This document shows positions 45,309 to 54,811 of a DNA stretch of 64,000 bases, in pieces (the first letter of the stretch is position 1; the number at the start of each line of letters is the position of its first letter). Source of the DNA: Streptococcus oralis Uo5 (GTDB lineage: Bacteria > Bacillota > Bacilli > Lactobacillales > Streptococcaceae). Where the stretch lies: the NCBI RefSeq assembly GCF_000253155.1, contig NC_015291.1:529001-593000 (forward strand), given 5' to 3'. A program made the translations under genes and the position numbers. Under the pieces are notes generated by a model that saw only the letters and a program-made list of their open reading frames with translations, did not search any database and had not been told where the DNA came from.

Positions 45309-45410
45309 GATTTTACTGAAATTTTAGCCTCCCCTCTAGGATGGCAAATGACATTCCCTATTAAAAATGATAAAATAAAGAAAAAATAATCCGAGAATCG
45401 AGGAAAAAAG

Positions 45411-46430
45411 ATGCAAGAAAAGATTTTGGTAACTGGCGGTGCCGGATTTATCGGAACCCACACGGTTATTGAATTGATCCAAGCAGGTCATCAGGTTGTA
45501 GTGGTGGATAATCTTGTCAACAGCAACCGTAAAAGTTTAGAAGTTGTTGAAAGAATTACAGGAGTTGAGATTCCTTTTTATGAGGCAGATATCCGTGACA
45601 CAGATACACTCAGAGATATTTTCAAGCAGGAAGAACCGACTGGTGTGATTCACTTTGCGGGTTTGAAGGCTGTTGGCGAATCAACCCGTATCCCTCTTGC
45701 CTACTATGATAACAATATCGCTGGAACTGTCAGCCTTTTGAAAGCTATGGAAGAAAATAACTGTAAGAACATCATCTTCAGTTCTTCGGCGACAGTTTAC
45801 GGAGATCCTCACACTGTTCCAATCTTAGAAGATTTCCCACTTTCAGTGACCAACCCGTACGGTCGTACTAAGCTCATGCTAGAGGAAATTTTGACGGATA
45901 TCTACAAGGCAGACTCAGAATGGAATGTGGTCTTGCTTCGTTACTTTAACCCAATCGGAGCACATGAGAGTGGAGACTTAGGAGAAAATCCAAACGGCAT
46001 TCCAAACAACCTCTTACCTTATGTTTCACAAGTAGCAGTTGGCAAACTAGAGCAAGTACAAGTTTTTGGAGATGATTACGATACAGAAGATGGAACTGGG
46101 GTTCGTGACTATATCCATGTTGTAGACCTAGCCAAAGGTCACGTTGCAGCTTTGAAAAAACTCCAAAAAGGTTCAGGTCTTAATGTTTATAACCTTGGAA
46201 CAGGTAAAGGTTATTCCGTTCTTGAAATTATCCAAAATATGGAAAAAGCAGTGGGACGTCCTATTCCTTACCGCATCGTAGAACGTCGCCCAGGTGATAT
46301 CGCTGCCTGCTACTCAGACCCAGCAAAAGCCAAAGCAGAGCTCGGATGGGAAGCAGAACTCGACATCACCCAAATGTGTGAAGACGCATGGCGTTGGCAA
46401 AGCAAGCATCCAAATGGATTTGAAGACTAA
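45411..46430 (+). CDS. galE: UDP-glucose 4-epimerase
   Basis: 339 residues. Interconverts UDP-glucose and UDP-galactose for capsule, teichoic acid and galactose metabolism. NAD-binding GGAGFIGTH near residue 9, catalytic Ser in FSSSATVYGDP and the YGRTK Tyr/Lys pair near residue 149 are intact. The glycosyltransferase gene begins one base after its stop, so the pair may supply and use sugar nucleotides together. Confidence 0.97.
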   Translation: MQEKILVTGGAGFIGTHTVIELIQAGHQVVVVDNLVNSNRKSLEVVERITGVEIPFYEADIRDTDTLRDIFKQEEPTGVIHFAGLKAVGESTRIPLAYYDNNIAGTVSLLKAMEENNCKNIIFSSSATVYGDPHTVPILEDFPLSVTNPYGRTKLMLEEILTDIYKADSEWNVVLLRYFNPIGAHESGDLGENPNGIPNNLLPYVSQVAVGKLEQVQVFGDDYDTEDGTGVRDYIHVVDLAKGHVAALKKLQKGSGLNVYNLGTGKGYSVLEIIQNMEKAVGRPIPYRIVERRPGDIAACYSDPAKAKAELGWEAELDITQMCEDAWRWQSKHPNGFED

Positions 46431-46431
46431 G

Positions 46432-47397
46432 ATGATGATTTCAATCATCGTCCCTTGTCTAAACGAAGAGGAAGTACTTCCTCTTTTTTATCAGTCTGTG
46501 GAAGCTCTGCTTCCTGACTTGGGAGCAGAGGTCGAATATGTATTTGTAGACGATGGCTCAAGTGATGGGACCTTGGAGCTTTTGAAGACCTATAGGGAGC
46601 AAAATCCTGCGGTCCGTTATGTCTCATTCTCACGAAATTTTGGGAAAGAGGCAGCCCTATATGCAGGCTTGCAGCATGCAACTGGAGACTTGGTGGTCGT
46701 GATGGATGCAGACCTTCAGGATCCTCCTAGTATGCTACTTGAGATGAAAGCCTTACTAGACCAAAATGCAGATATAGACTGTGTTGGGACACGGAGAACT
46801 AGTCGGGAGGGAGAACCCTTTTTCCGCAGTTTCTGTGCGAACCTCTTTTACCGCCTCATGCAAAAAATTAGCCCAGTGGCTCTACCCTCAGGTGTCCGTG
46901 ATTTTCGTATGATGAGAAGGTCTGTGGTAGATGCTATTTTGACCCTGACCGAGTCCAATCGTTTTTCTAAAGGACTCTTTGCCTGGGTGGGTTTTAAAAC
47001 GCACTATCTTGATTATCCAAACGTTGAACGACAGGCTGGCAAGACCAGTTGGAGTTTTAGACAACTCTTTTTCTACTCGATTGAAGGGATTCTCAATTTT
47101 TCAGATTTTCCCTTGAGTATAGCTTTTGTAGCGGGACTTCTATCTTGTTTTCTTTCTTTTGTGATGACAGTTTTTGTAGTGTTTCGGACTCTTATCTTGG
47201 GAAATCCGACATCTGGTTGGACGTCTTTGATGGCTGTCATTCTCTTTCTTGGAGGGATTCAACTCCTGACAATTGGGATTCTTGGTAAGTATATCAGTAA
47301 GATTTATCTGGAAACCAAAAAAAGACCACTCTATCTCGTCAAAGAAAAAAGTGACCTTTCTATTGTTGAAGGAAAAAATAACCAAAAAAGACTATAA
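46432..47397 (+). CDS. Family 2 glycosyltransferase, polyprenyl-phosphate type
   Basis: 321 residues from ATG 46432 (or 46435); the longer frame from 46294 lies in galE and is rejected. N-terminal IIVPCLNEEEVLP, VFVDDGSSDGT and the metal-binding DADLQDPP (about residues 85-92) show a GT2 domain of the DPM1/GtrB type. Two C-terminal helices (about 230-255 and 265-290) anchor it. It probably loads a sugar on undecaprenyl phosphate for wall or teichoic acid modification. The sugar is unknown. Confidence 0.9.
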   Translation: MMISIIVPCLNEEEVLPLFYQSVEALLPDLGAEVEYVFVDDGSSDGTLELLKTYREQNPAVRYVSFSRNFGKEAALYAGLQHATGDLVVVMDADLQDPPSMLLEMKALLDQNADIDCVGTRRTSREGEPFFRSFCANLFYRLMQKISPVALPSGVRDFRMMRRSVVDAILTLTESNRFSKGLFAWVGFKTHYLDYPNVERQAGKTSWSFRQLFFYSIEGILNFSDFPLSIAFVAGLLSCFLSFVMTVFVVFRTLILGNPTSGWTSLMAVILFLGGIQLLTIGILGKYISKIYLETKKRPLYLVKEKSDLSIVEGKNNQKRL

Positions 47398-47472
47398 TTT
47401 TACCTAGAAATATGCTAAACTAGTAAGTGTGGGAAAAATGAGAAAAAATTAATAACATTCATTCCCTGCTTT

Positions 47473-47676
47473 CTACGATGGATCTTTTAGAAGTGCTCTT
47501 GTAGGACAATTTTTGATGGCCTCCAGAACATCGCTGGTCTCAGCGATTTCTCTTTGCAATTCAACTGGATCATCGTAAAATCGAACGATTCCATTATCAT
47601 GGTAATCAAAGAGTTCAGAATAGGTTTGGCAAAGCCCGCAGGCGATGCACCGTTCGGGTATAAGTGTGACTTTCAT
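47473..47676 (-). CDS. [4Fe-4S] ferredoxin
   Basis: 67 residues from the minus-strand ATG at 47676; an upstream in-frame extension would run into the divergent LysM gene and is rejected. CIACGLC near residues 11-17 and the distant CPTRA near residue 59 supply four cysteines for one [4Fe-4S] cluster. The acidic surface is typical of electron carriers. The partner may be the ferredoxin-NADP reductase encoded at 54812-55780. Confidence 0.93.
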   Translation of the reverse strand: MKVTLIPERCIACGLCQTYSELFDYHDNGIVRFYDDPVELQREIAETSDVLEAIKNCPTRALLKDPS

Positions 47677-47721
47677 ATTTATATTGTAATAAGAAAATGT
47701 AAAAAAAACAAGGAGTAAGGT

Positions 47722-48228
47722 ATGGAAAAAGAACCGTGGCAAGAAGATATCTACGAAAACAATGAGGAAGAAACAAGATCAGAGCGTCGACACCGGAAAC
47801 AAAAAGGGAAAGGCGTTGTTGCCAATCGTGTCTTGACGGTTCTAGCTAGCCTCTTCTTTGTAATCGTTGTAGCAATGGTAGTTGTATTGATTTACCTATC
47901 AACCGGAGGAAGCAATCGTACTTCATCTTTGAAGGACTTCTATGATGCATCGTCTCCTTCTACAAGTTCAAGTTCTAAAGTAGAAGCATCATCATCTTCA
48001 AGTAGCAAGGTAGAGGAAACAGCTTCTTCTGAATCAACACCTTCAGAAAGCAGTTCGGAAGAACATGCAGAGGGTGAAGGAACACTTACAGTACAGCCTG
48101 GAGAGGGAGAGGCAGCTCTTGCTCAGCGTGCAGGGATTTCCATTGCCCAGCTAGAATCCCTAAATCCTTCTCATATGTCATCTGGATCTTGGTTTGCCAA
48201 CCCAGGTGATGTGATTAAGACAAGATAG
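47722..48228 (+). CDS. LysM-domain membrane-anchored wall protein (SAG1386/EF1546 type)
   Basis: 168 residues. A charged cytoplasmic head (EDIYENNEEETRSERRHRKQ), one transmembrane helix (about 38-60), a Ser-rich linker (about 70-118) and a C-terminal LysM-like domain (TVQPGEGEAALAQRAG, IAQLESLNP, NPGDVIK; about 122-168). It should bind peptidoglycan outside the membrane. It lies ten bases before cmk, an arrangement conserved in streptococci. Confidence 0.88.
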   Translation: MEKEPWQEDIYENNEEETRSERRHRKQKGKGVVANRVLTVLASLFFVIVVAMVVVLIYLSTGGSNRTSSLKDFYDASSPSTSSSSKVEASSSSSSKVEETASSESTPSESSSEEHAEGEGTLTVQPGEGEAALAQRAGISIAQLESLNPSHMSSGSWFANPGDVIKTR

Positions 48229-48237
48229 GAGTCGGTC

Positions 48238-48912
48238 ATGAAGACAATTCAAATTGCTATCGATGGTCCAGCTTCGAGTGGCAAGAGTACGGTTGCAAAG
48301 ATTGTCGCTAAGGATTTTGGTTACACTTATCTCGATACGGGTGCTATGTACCGTGCTGCGACTTATATAGCGCTTAAGAACCAGTTGGATGCAGGAAATG
48401 TAGATCAACTTCTCGAGCTTCTTAACCAACACCCCATTAGTTTTGGTCGTTCAGAAACAGGTGAGCAACTTGTTTTTGTAGGGGATGTTGATATTACCCA
48501 TCCGATTCGTGAAAATGAAGTGACCAACAAGGTTTCAAGCATTGCTGCCATTCCTGAGGTGCGTGAGAAACTGGTTTCTCTCCAGCAAGAGATTGCTCAG
48601 CAAGGTGGTATCGTCATGGATGGGCGTGATATCGGGACAGTTGTTTTACCACAAGCTGAACTTAAAATTTTCCTAGTGGCTTCTGTTGAAGAAAGAGCAG
48701 AGCGTCGTTACAAGGAAAATATTGCTAAAGGGATTGAAACAGACCTTGAAACGCTGAAAGAAGAGATTGCGGCGCGTGACTACAAGGATAGTCATCGTGA
48801 AACCTCACCTCTCAAACAGGCTGAGGATGCAGTTTATCTTGACACAACTGGACTAAGTATCCAGGAAGTGGTCGAAAAAATCGAATCAGAAGCAAAAAAA
48901 TATATGTCCTAG
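48238..48912 (+). CDS. cmk: Cytidylate kinase
   Basis: 224 residues. Phosphorylates CMP and dCMP with ATP. The P-loop [11 protein letters not shown] near residue 8, [12 protein letters not shown] near residue 31, [10 protein letters not shown] near residue 127 and a C-terminal lid with [13 protein letters not shown] are all present. AGGAG precedes the start. A strong terminator follows. Confidence 0.97.
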   Translation: MKTIQIAIDGPASSGKSTVAKIVAKDFGYTYLDTGAMYRAATYIALKNQLDAGNVDQLLELLNQHPISFGRSETGEQLVFVGDVDITHPIRENEVTNKVSSIAAIPEVREKLVSLQQEIAQQGGIVMDGRDIGTVVLPQAELKIFLVASVEERAERRYKENIAKGIETDLETLKEEIAARDYKDSHRETSPLKQAEDAVYLDTTGLSIQEVVEKIESEAKKYMS

Positions 48913-48918
48913 GGACGA

Positions 48919-48950
48919 GAGGAGCAGGCTAAATGAAGCCTGCTCCTTTT
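48919..48950 (+). terminator. Terminator after cmk
   Basis: GGAGCAGGCT pairs perfectly with AGCCTGCTCC around AAATGA, then T-rich sequence. Confidence 0.92.
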
Positions 48951-49030
48951 CTCTCTTTTGCGCGCGTTTCAAAACAGTCTTTTTGGGAGAATTTTGATAA
49001 AATAGTAGTATCAATAAAAAGGACGGAAGC

Positions 49031-49537
49031 ATGACAAAGAAAATCATAGCCATTTGGGCCCAAGATGAAAAAGGTGTGATTGGGAAGGAAGATCGTCTCC
49101 CTTGGCATTTGCCAGCAGAGTTGCAACATTTTAAGGAAACAACTTTAAATCATGCTATACTGATGGGGCGAGTGACCTTTGATGGCATGGGACGTCGTCT
49201 GCTTCCAAAACGGCAAACCCTGATTTTAACGCGCAATAGCGAAGAAGTCATAGATGGGGCGCTCGTATTTCAAGATGTGGAGTCTGTTTTAGCGTGGTAT
49301 CAGAGTCAGGAAAAAAATCTCTATATCCTTGGCGGAAAACAGATTTTTCAGGCTTTTGAGCCCTATTTAGATGAAATCATCGTGACACAGATTCATGCTC
49401 AGGTGGAGGGAGATACCTATTTCCCTGAGGAGTTTGACTTGTCTCGTTTTGAGACAGTAGCAAGCAAATCTTACACCCGAGATGAGAAAAACGACTATGA
49501 TTTTACTATCGAATACCGAGATAGAAAGGAAGTCTAA
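49031..49537 (+). CDS. folA: Dihydrofolate reductase, Leu100 variant
   Basis: 168 residues. Reduces dihydrofolate with NADPH for thymidylate synthesis. [24 protein letters not shown] and [15 protein letters not shown] are conserved. Residue 100 is Leu (codon CTT at 49328-49330, within [11 protein letters not shown]). From memory, susceptible pneumococcal DHFR has Ile there and Ile100Leu gives trimethoprim resistance; other differences from the pneumococcal sequence as I recall it (for example Ser92) also occur. The stop overlaps the next small gene (TAATG). Confidence 0.97.
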   Translation: MTKKIIAIWAQDEKGVIGKEDRLPWHLPAELQHFKETTLNHAILMGRVTFDGMGRRLLPKRQTLILTRNSEEVIDGALVFQDVESVLAWYQSQEKNLYILGGKQIFQAFEPYLDEIIVTQIHAQVEGDTYFPEEFDLSRFETVASKSYTRDEKNDYDFTIEYRDRKEV

Positions 49538-49707
49538 TGGAGCGCAGTATATTTGGATTTTTTACAGCTTTTTTGTGTGTGATCTGTATTTTGACTGGAG
49601 CACAGGCTTTTCGTAAGAAGCGCTATGGACTGTCTGCCTTACTCTGGTTGAATGCTTTTACCAATCTGGTCAACAGTGTCCACGCTTTTTATATGACCTT
49701 ATTTTAG
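49537..49707 (+). CDS. Small conserved membrane protein between folA and clpX
   Basis: 56 residues, [18 protein letters not shown] at the start, with two hydrophobic segments (about 5-22 and 33-53) separated by the basic turn RKKRYG. ATG 49537 overlaps the folA stop, with AAGGAAG in the folA end as ribosome-binding site. I recall a small open frame at the same place in the pneumococcal genome. Function unknown. Confidence 0.75.
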   Translation: MERSIFGFFTAFLCVICILTGAQAFRKKRYGLSALLWLNAFTNLVNSVHAFYMTLF

Positions 49708-49738
49708 ATAGAATGATAAATTAGAATGGAAGGAAATC

Positions 49739-50971
49739 ATGCCTACAAATAGGAAAAATGATATGATGGTTTATTGCTCATTTTGTGGCAAAAGCCAAGA
49801 AGAAGTAAAGAAAATAATCGCTGGGAACAACGCCTTTATCTGTAATGAATGTGTGGAGTTGGCCCAGGAAATCATTCGGGAGGAGTTGGCCGAGGAAGTT
49901 TTAGCAGACTTGTCTGAAGTACCAAAACCAATCGAACTCCTAAATATCTTAAACCACTATGTGATTGGTCAAGATCGTGCCAAACGTGCCTTGGCAGTGG
50001 CTGTATACAATCACTATAAACGCATCAATTTCCACGATACGCGTGAAGAGTCAGAAGATGTGGATTTGCAGAAGTCAAACATCCTGATGATTGGTCCAAC
50101 TGGTTCAGGGAAAACTTTCTTGGCTCAGACTTTGGCTAAGAGCTTGAACGTGCCTTTTGCCATTGCAGATGCGACAGCTCTGACTGAGGCTGGGTATGTG
50201 GGTGAGGACGTGGAAAATATCCTCCTCAAACTCTTGCAGGCTGCTGACTTTAACATCGAACGTGCAGAACGTGGGATTATCTACGTAGATGAAATTGACA
50301 AAATTGCCAAGAAGAGCGAGAATGTGTCTATCACACGTGACGTTTCGGGTGAAGGTGTGCAACAAGCCCTTCTCAAGATTATCGAGGGAACCGTTGCTAG
50401 CGTGCCGCCTCAAGGTGGACGCAAACATCCACAACAAGAGATGATTCAAGTAGATACCAAAAATATCCTCTTTATCGTGGGTGGTGCTTTTGATGGCATC
50501 GAAGAAATCGTTAAACAACGTCTGGGAGAAAAAGTCATCGGTTTTGGCCAAAATAACAAGGCGATTGACGAAAACAGCTCCTACATGCAGGAAATCATCG
50601 CTGAAGATATTCAAAAGTTCGGTATTATTCCTGAGTTGATTGGGCGCTTACCTGTCTTTGCAGCTCTTGAGCAATTGACGGTCGATGATTTGGTTCGCAT
50701 CTTGAAGGAGCCAAGAAATGCCTTGGTCAAACAATACCAAACCTTGCTTTCTTATGATGATGTTGAGTTGGAATTTGACGATGAAGCCCTTCAAGAAATT
50801 GCCAATAAGGCTATCGAACGCAAAACTGGTGCGCGTGGTCTTCGCTCAATCATTGAAGAAACCATGCTAGATGTTATGTTTGAAGTACCGAGTCAGGAAA
50901 ATGTGAAATTGGTCCGCATCACAAAAGAAGCTGTCGATGGAACGGAAAAACCCATCCTAGAAACAGCCTAG
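49739..50971 (+). CDS. clpX: ClpX ATPase subunit
   Basis: The unfoldase of the ClpXP protease, 410 residues. An N-terminal zinc-binding domain (CSFCGKSQ...CNECVELA), Walker A GPTGSGKT near residue 122, Walker B YVDEIDKI near residue 184, the IGF loop as VIGFGQ (contact with ClpP) and sensor 2 GARGLRS near residue 363. AAGGAAA precedes the start. engB follows at once, the usual partner gene. Confidence 0.98.
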   Translation: MPTNRKNDMMVYCSFCGKSQEEVKKIIAGNNAFICNECVELAQEIIREELAEEVLADLSEVPKPIELLNILNHYVIGQDRAKRALAVAVYNHYKRINFHDTREESEDVDLQKSNILMIGPTGSGKTFLAQTLAKSLNVPFAIADATALTEAGYVGEDVENILLKLLQAADFNIERAERGIIYVDEIDKIAKKSENVSITRDVSGEGVQQALLKIIEGTVASVPPQGGRKHPQQEMIQVDTKNILFIVGGAFDGIEEIVKQRLGEKVIGFGQNNKAIDENSSYMQEIIAEDIQKFGIIPELIGRLPVFAALEQLTVDDLVRILKEPRNALVKQYQTLLSYDDVELEFDDEALQEIANKAIERKTGARGLRSIIEETMLDVMFEVPSQENVKLVRITKEAVDGTEKPILETA

Positions 50972-50979
50972 AGGTGACT

Positions 50980-51567
50980 ATGGAAATCAATACACACAAT
51001 GCTGAAATCCTGCTCAGTGCGGCAAACAAGTCCCACTATCCGCAGGATGAACTGCCAGAGATTGCCCTTGCAGGGCGTTCAAATGTCGGCAAGTCTAGCT
51101 TTATCAACACCATGTTGAACCGCAAAAATCTTGCTCGTACATCAGGAAAACCTGGGAAGACCCAGTTACTCAACTTCTTCAACATTGATGACAAGATGCG
51201 TTTTGTGGATGTACCAGGTTATGGCTATGCCCGCGTTTCCAAAAAGGAACGTGAAAAATGGGGGCGCATGATTGAGGAGTATTTGACCACTCGGGAAAAT
51301 CTCCGTGCCGTGGTCAGTCTGGTGGATCTCCGTCACGACCCGTCAGCAGATGATGTGCAGATGTACGAATTTCTCAAGTATTATGAGATTCCGGTTATCA
51401 TCGTTGCGACTAAGGCAGATAAGATTCCCCGTGGTAAGTGGAACAAGCATGAATCAGCAATCAAAAAGAAATTAAACTTTGACCCCAGTGACGACTTCAT
51501 TCTATTTTCATCTGTCAGCAAGGTAGGGATGGATCAGGCTTGGGACGCAATATTAGAAAAATTGTGA
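50980..51567 (+). CDS. engB: Ribosome biogenesis GTPase EngB/YsxC
   Basis: 195 residues from ATG 50980 with GAGG at 50971-50974; the GTG at 50974 is not needed. G1 GRSNVGKSS near residue 32, G3 DVPGYGYA near residue 76, G4 TKADK near residue 142. Assists late assembly of the 50S subunit. Confidence 0.96.
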   Translation: MEINTHNAEILLSAANKSHYPQDELPEIALAGRSNVGKSSFINTMLNRKNLARTSGKPGKTQLLNFFNIDDKMRFVDVPGYGYARVSKKEREKWGRMIEEYLTTRENLRAVVSLVDLRHDPSADDVQMYEFLKYYEIPVIIVATKADKIPRGKWNKHESAIKKKLNFDPSDDFILFSSVSKVGMDQAWDAILEKL

Positions 51568-51576
51568 GGGAAAGAA

Positions 51577-51957
51577 ATGGCAAAAACAATTCATACAGAC
51601 AAAGCTCCAAAAGCAATCGGACCTTATGTTCAAGGGAAAATCGTTGGCAATCTTTTGTTTGCTAGCGGTCAAGTTCCCCTATCTCCTGAAACTGGAGAAA
51701 TTGTAGGAGAAACGATCCAAGAACAGACAGAACAAGTTTTGAAAAACATTGCTGCTATTTTGGCTGAAGCAGGAACAGACTTTGACCATGTTGTCAAAAC
51801 AACTTGCTTCTTGAGCGATATGAACGACTTTGTTCCTTTTAACGAGGTTTACCAGACTGCCTTTAAAGAGGAATTTCCAGCTCGTTCAGCTGTAGAGGTT
51901 GCACGTCTTCCTCGTGATGTAAAAGTCGAAATTGAAGTGATCGCAGAGATTGGATAA
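51577..51957 (+). CDS. ridA: RidA-family imine/enamine deaminase
   Basis: 126 residues. Hydrolyses reactive enamine/imine intermediates released by PLP enzymes such as threonine dehydratase. IGPYVQG near residue 15, FASGQVPLSP, CFLSDMNDF and FPARSAVEVARLP (with the substrate-binding Arg about residue 104) are diagnostic. GAGGGAAAG precedes the start. Confidence 0.94.
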   Translation: MAKTIHTDKAPKAIGPYVQGKIVGNLLFASGQVPLSPETGEIVGETIQEQTEQVLKNIAAILAEAGTDFDHVVKTTCFLSDMNDFVPFNEVYQTAFKEEFPARSAVEVARLPRDVKVEIEVIAEIG

Positions 51958-51965
51958 GCTAGTTG

Positions 51966-51991
51966 AAGTTTGGCTCTGCCAAACTTTTTTT
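51966..51991 (+). terminator. Terminator after ridA
   Basis: AAGTTTGG pairs with CCAAACTT around CTCTG, then a T run. Confidence 0.9.
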
Positions 51992-52008
51992 GATATAAGG
52001 AGAGATAG

Positions 52009-52899
52009 ATGACAAAGAAACAACTTCACCTGGTGATTGTGACAGGGATGAGTGGCGCAGGGAAAACGGTAGCCATTCAGTCCTTCGAAGATTTGGGATA
52101 TTTTACGATTGACAATATGCCACCAGCCCTCTTACCAAAGTTCTTGCAGTTGGTTGAAACTAAAGATGATGACCACAAACTGGCCTTGGTTGTGGACATG
52201 CGTAGCCGTTCCTTCTTTTCAGAGATTCAGGCAGTTTTGGATGAATTGGAAAATCAGGATGAATTGGATTTCAAAATTCTCTTTTTGGATGCAAAAGATA
52301 AGGAATTGGTGGCACGCTATAAGGAAACTAGAAGAAGTCACCCTCTAGCAGCAGATGGTCGAATTTTAGATGGCATCAAGCTGGAACGTGAACTTTTGGC
52401 ACCTTTGAAAAACATGAGCCAAAATGTGGTGGATACGACAGAACTCACTCCGCGTGAACTTCGTAAAACCATTGCTGAGCAATTTTCGGACCAAGAACAA
52501 ACCCAGTCTTTCCGTATTGAGGTCATGTCTTTTGGATTCAAGTATGGTATCCCTATTGATGCAGATTTGGTCTTTGATGTCCGTTTCTTGCCAAATCCAT
52601 ACTACCTCCCTGAACTCCGTAATCAGACAGGTGAGGATCAAGCAGTTTATGACTATGTGATGAATCATGAAGAGTCTGAAAGTTTCTATCAGCACTTACT
52701 CGCCTTGATTGAACCCATTTTGCCAAGTTACAAAAAAGAAGGCAAGTCTGTTTTAACTATCGCAGTAGGATGTACGGGTGGACAACACCGTAGTGTTGCC
52801 TTTGCCAAACGAATCGCTGAGGACCTTGCTAAAAACTGGCCTGTCAATGAAAGCCATCGTGACAAAGACAGAAGAAAGGAAACGGTAAACCGTTCATGA
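52009..52899 (+). CDS. rapZ: RNase adapter/nucleotide-binding protein RapZ (YvcJ)
   Basis: 296 residues. Walker A GMSGAGKT near residue 14, the conserved DNMPPALLP near residue 36, SFGFKYGIP and the C-terminal [10 protein letters not shown] near residue 250. In enterobacteria it controls glucosamine-6-phosphate synthesis through sRNA decay; the role in Firmicutes is less clear. Start of the conserved rapZ-yvcK-whiA operon, overlapping yvcK by four bases. Confidence 0.95.
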   Translation: MTKKQLHLVIVTGMSGAGKTVAIQSFEDLGYFTIDNMPPALLPKFLQLVETKDDDHKLALVVDMRSRSFFSEIQAVLDELENQDELDFKILFLDAKDKELVARYKETRRSHPLAADGRILDGIKLERELLAPLKNMSQNVVDTTELTPRELRKTIAEQFSDQEQTQSFRIEVMSFGFKYGIPIDADLVFDVRFLPNPYYLPELRNQTGEDQAVYDYVMNHEESESFYQHLLALIEPILPSYKKEGKSVLTIAVGCTGGQHRSVAFAKRIAEDLAKNWPVNESHRDKDRRKETVNRS

Positions 52900-53873
52900 G
52901 AAAACCAAAGATAACGGTAATTGGTGGAGGAACTGGTATCCCCGTCATTTTGAAAAGCTTGCGAGAAAAGGATGTTGATATCGCAGCCATCGTAACGGTA
53001 GCTGATGATGGCGGATCTTCTGGTGAGCTAAGAAAGAATATCCAACAGCTGACACCACCAGGCGATCTTCGCAATGTTCTGGTAGCCATGTCGGATATGC
53101 CTAAATTTTATGAGAAGGTTTTTCAGTACCGCTTTTCAGAAGACGCTGGTGCTTTTGCGGGTCATCCTCTAGGAAATATCATTATAGCAGGACTTTCTGA
53201 AATGCAAGGGTCCACTTACAATGCCATGCAGCTGCTAAGTCTCTTTTTCCACACAACAGGAAAAATCTACCCATCAAGCGATCAGCCTTTGACACTGCAT
53301 GCAGTCTTTAAAGACGGTTCTGAGGTGGCAGGTGAGAGCCACATTGCAGATCATCCAGGTATGATTGACCATGTCTATGTGACCAATACCTTGGATGATG
53401 AAACACCGCAAGCCAGCCGTCGAGTGGTCAATACTATCCTAGAGAGTGACATGATCGTCCTGGGGCCTGGTTCCCTCTTTACATCGATTTTGCCGAATAT
53501 TGTCATCGAGGAGATCGGGCAGGCTCTCTTGGAGACTAAGGCAGAGATCGCCTATGTCTGCAATATCATGACCCAGCGTGGGGAAACAGAGCACTTTTCA
53601 GACAGTGACCACGTGGAAGTCCTCCATCGACACTTAGGTCGGCCATTTATCGACACGGTCTTGGTTAATATCGAAAAGGTTCCTAGAGAATACATGGATA
53701 CCAACCGTTTTGATGAATATTTGGTTCAGGTAGAGCATGACTTTGCTGGTCTTTGCAAGCAGGTCCCTCGTGTGATTTCATCCAACTTCCTTCGTTTGGA
53801 AAATGGAGGTGCCTTCCATGATGGCGATTTGATTGTAGATGAATTGATGCGCATTATACAGGTGAGAAAATGA
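52896..53873 (+). CDS. yvcK: Gluconeogenesis/cell-shape factor YvcK
   Basis: 325 residues. The CofD-like fold opens with [15 protein letters not shown] and [14 protein letters not shown] (about residue 35); [12 protein letters not shown] near residue 89 and [12 protein letters not shown] near residue 189 bind UDP-sugars in the family. It is needed for wall synthesis on some carbon sources in Bacillus. ATGA overlaps link it to rapZ and whiA. Confidence 0.95.
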   Translation: MRKPKITVIGGGTGIPVILKSLREKDVDIAAIVTVADDGGSSGELRKNIQQLTPPGDLRNVLVAMSDMPKFYEKVFQYRFSEDAGAFAGHPLGNIIIAGLSEMQGSTYNAMQLLSLFFHTTGKIYPSSDQPLTLHAVFKDGSEVAGESHIADHPGMIDHVYVTNTLDDETPQASRRVVNTILESDMIVLGPGSLFTSILPNIVIEEIGQALLETKAEIAYVCNIMTQRGETEHFSDSDHVEVLHRHLGRPFIDTVLVNIEKVPREYMDTNRFDEYLVQVEHDFAGLCKQVPRVISSNFLRLENGGAFHDGDLIVDELMRIIQVRK

Positions 53874-54781
53874 GTTTTACAGTTGCAGTAAAAGAGGAAA
53901 TTCTTGGTCAACACCATCTCAGTCGTCATGAATTGTCTGCCATCATCAAGATGTCTGGCAGTATTGGTCTCTCGACTTCAGGCCTGACCTTGTCCGTCGT
54001 AACTGAAAATGCCAAGTTAGCTCGGCACCTTTATGAGTCCTTTCTCCATTTTTATGAGATCAAGTCAGAAATTCGTCACCATCAGAGAAGCAATCTTCGC
54101 AAGAATCGTGTCTACACGGTCTATACTGATGAGAGGGTGCAGGAGCTTTTAGCTGATTTGCGGCTTGCGGATTCCTTCTTTGGTTTGGAGATGGGTATTG
54201 ATCCCGATATTTTAGCAGATGAAGAAGCTGGTCGTGCTTACTTATGTGGGGCCTTTCTGGCAAATGGTAGTATCCGAGATCCTGAGTCTGGCAAGTACCA
54301 GTTGGAGATCAGTTCCGTTTATCTGGACCATGCCCAAGGATTGGCCTCTCTTCTTCAGCAGTTTTTGCTGGACGCCAAGGTTATTGAACGCAAGAAAGGT
54401 GCAGTTACCTATCTTCAACGTGCAGAAGACATCATGGATTTTTTGATCGTGATTGGGGCTATGCAGGCGCGTGATAACTTTGAGCGCGTCAAGATTTTGC
54501 GTGAAACCCGTAACGACCTCAATCGCGCCAATAACGCTGAAACAGCCAATATCGCTCGGACGGTTTCTGCTAGTATGAAGACCATTAATAATATCAGTAA
54601 AATCAAAGATAGAATGGGTTTGGAAAATTTACCCGTGGATTTGCAAGAGGTAGCGCAGTTGCGGATTCAGCATCCAGACTACTCTATCCAGCAGTTGGCA
54701 GATAGCCTGAGCAATCCTCTGACCAAAAGTGGCGTCAACCACAGACTTAGAAAAATAAACAAGATCGCAGAAGAACTCTAA
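53870..54781 (+). CDS. whiA: WhiA DNA-binding protein
   Basis: 303 residues. An N-terminal LAGLIDADG-like domain (with [14 protein letters not shown] near residue 124) and a C-terminal helix-turn-helix ([18 protein letters not shown], about residues 275-292). In Firmicutes it affects cell division and chromosome segregation. Last gene of the operon, followed by a terminator. Confidence 0.95.
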   Translation: MSFTVAVKEEILGQHHLSRHELSAIIKMSGSIGLSTSGLTLSVVTENAKLARHLYESFLHFYEIKSEIRHHQRSNLRKNRVYTVYTDERVQELLADLRLADSFFGLEMGIDPDILADEEAGRAYLCGAFLANGSIRDPESGKYQLEISSVYLDHAQGLASLLQQFLLDAKVIERKKGAVTYLQRAEDIMDFLIVIGAMQARDNFERVKILRETRNDLNRANNAETANIARTVSASMKTINNISKIKDRMGLENLPVDLQEVAQLRIQHPDYSIQQLADSLSNPLTKSGVNHRLRKINKIAEEL

Positions 54782-54810
54782 AACCACGAATCGTTGATCC
54801 GTGGTTTTTT
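54782..54810. terminator. Terminator between convergent whiA and fnr
   Basis: AACCACG-ATC pairs with GAT-CGTGG around GTT, then TTTTTT. Convergent genes end on either side. Confidence 0.9.
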
Positions 54811-54811
54811 C

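Noticed and set aside
46294..46431. Upstream extension of the glycosyltransferase into galE
   Set aside because: The GT2 domain begins right after ATG 46432, and the extension is out of frame with galE coding sequence.
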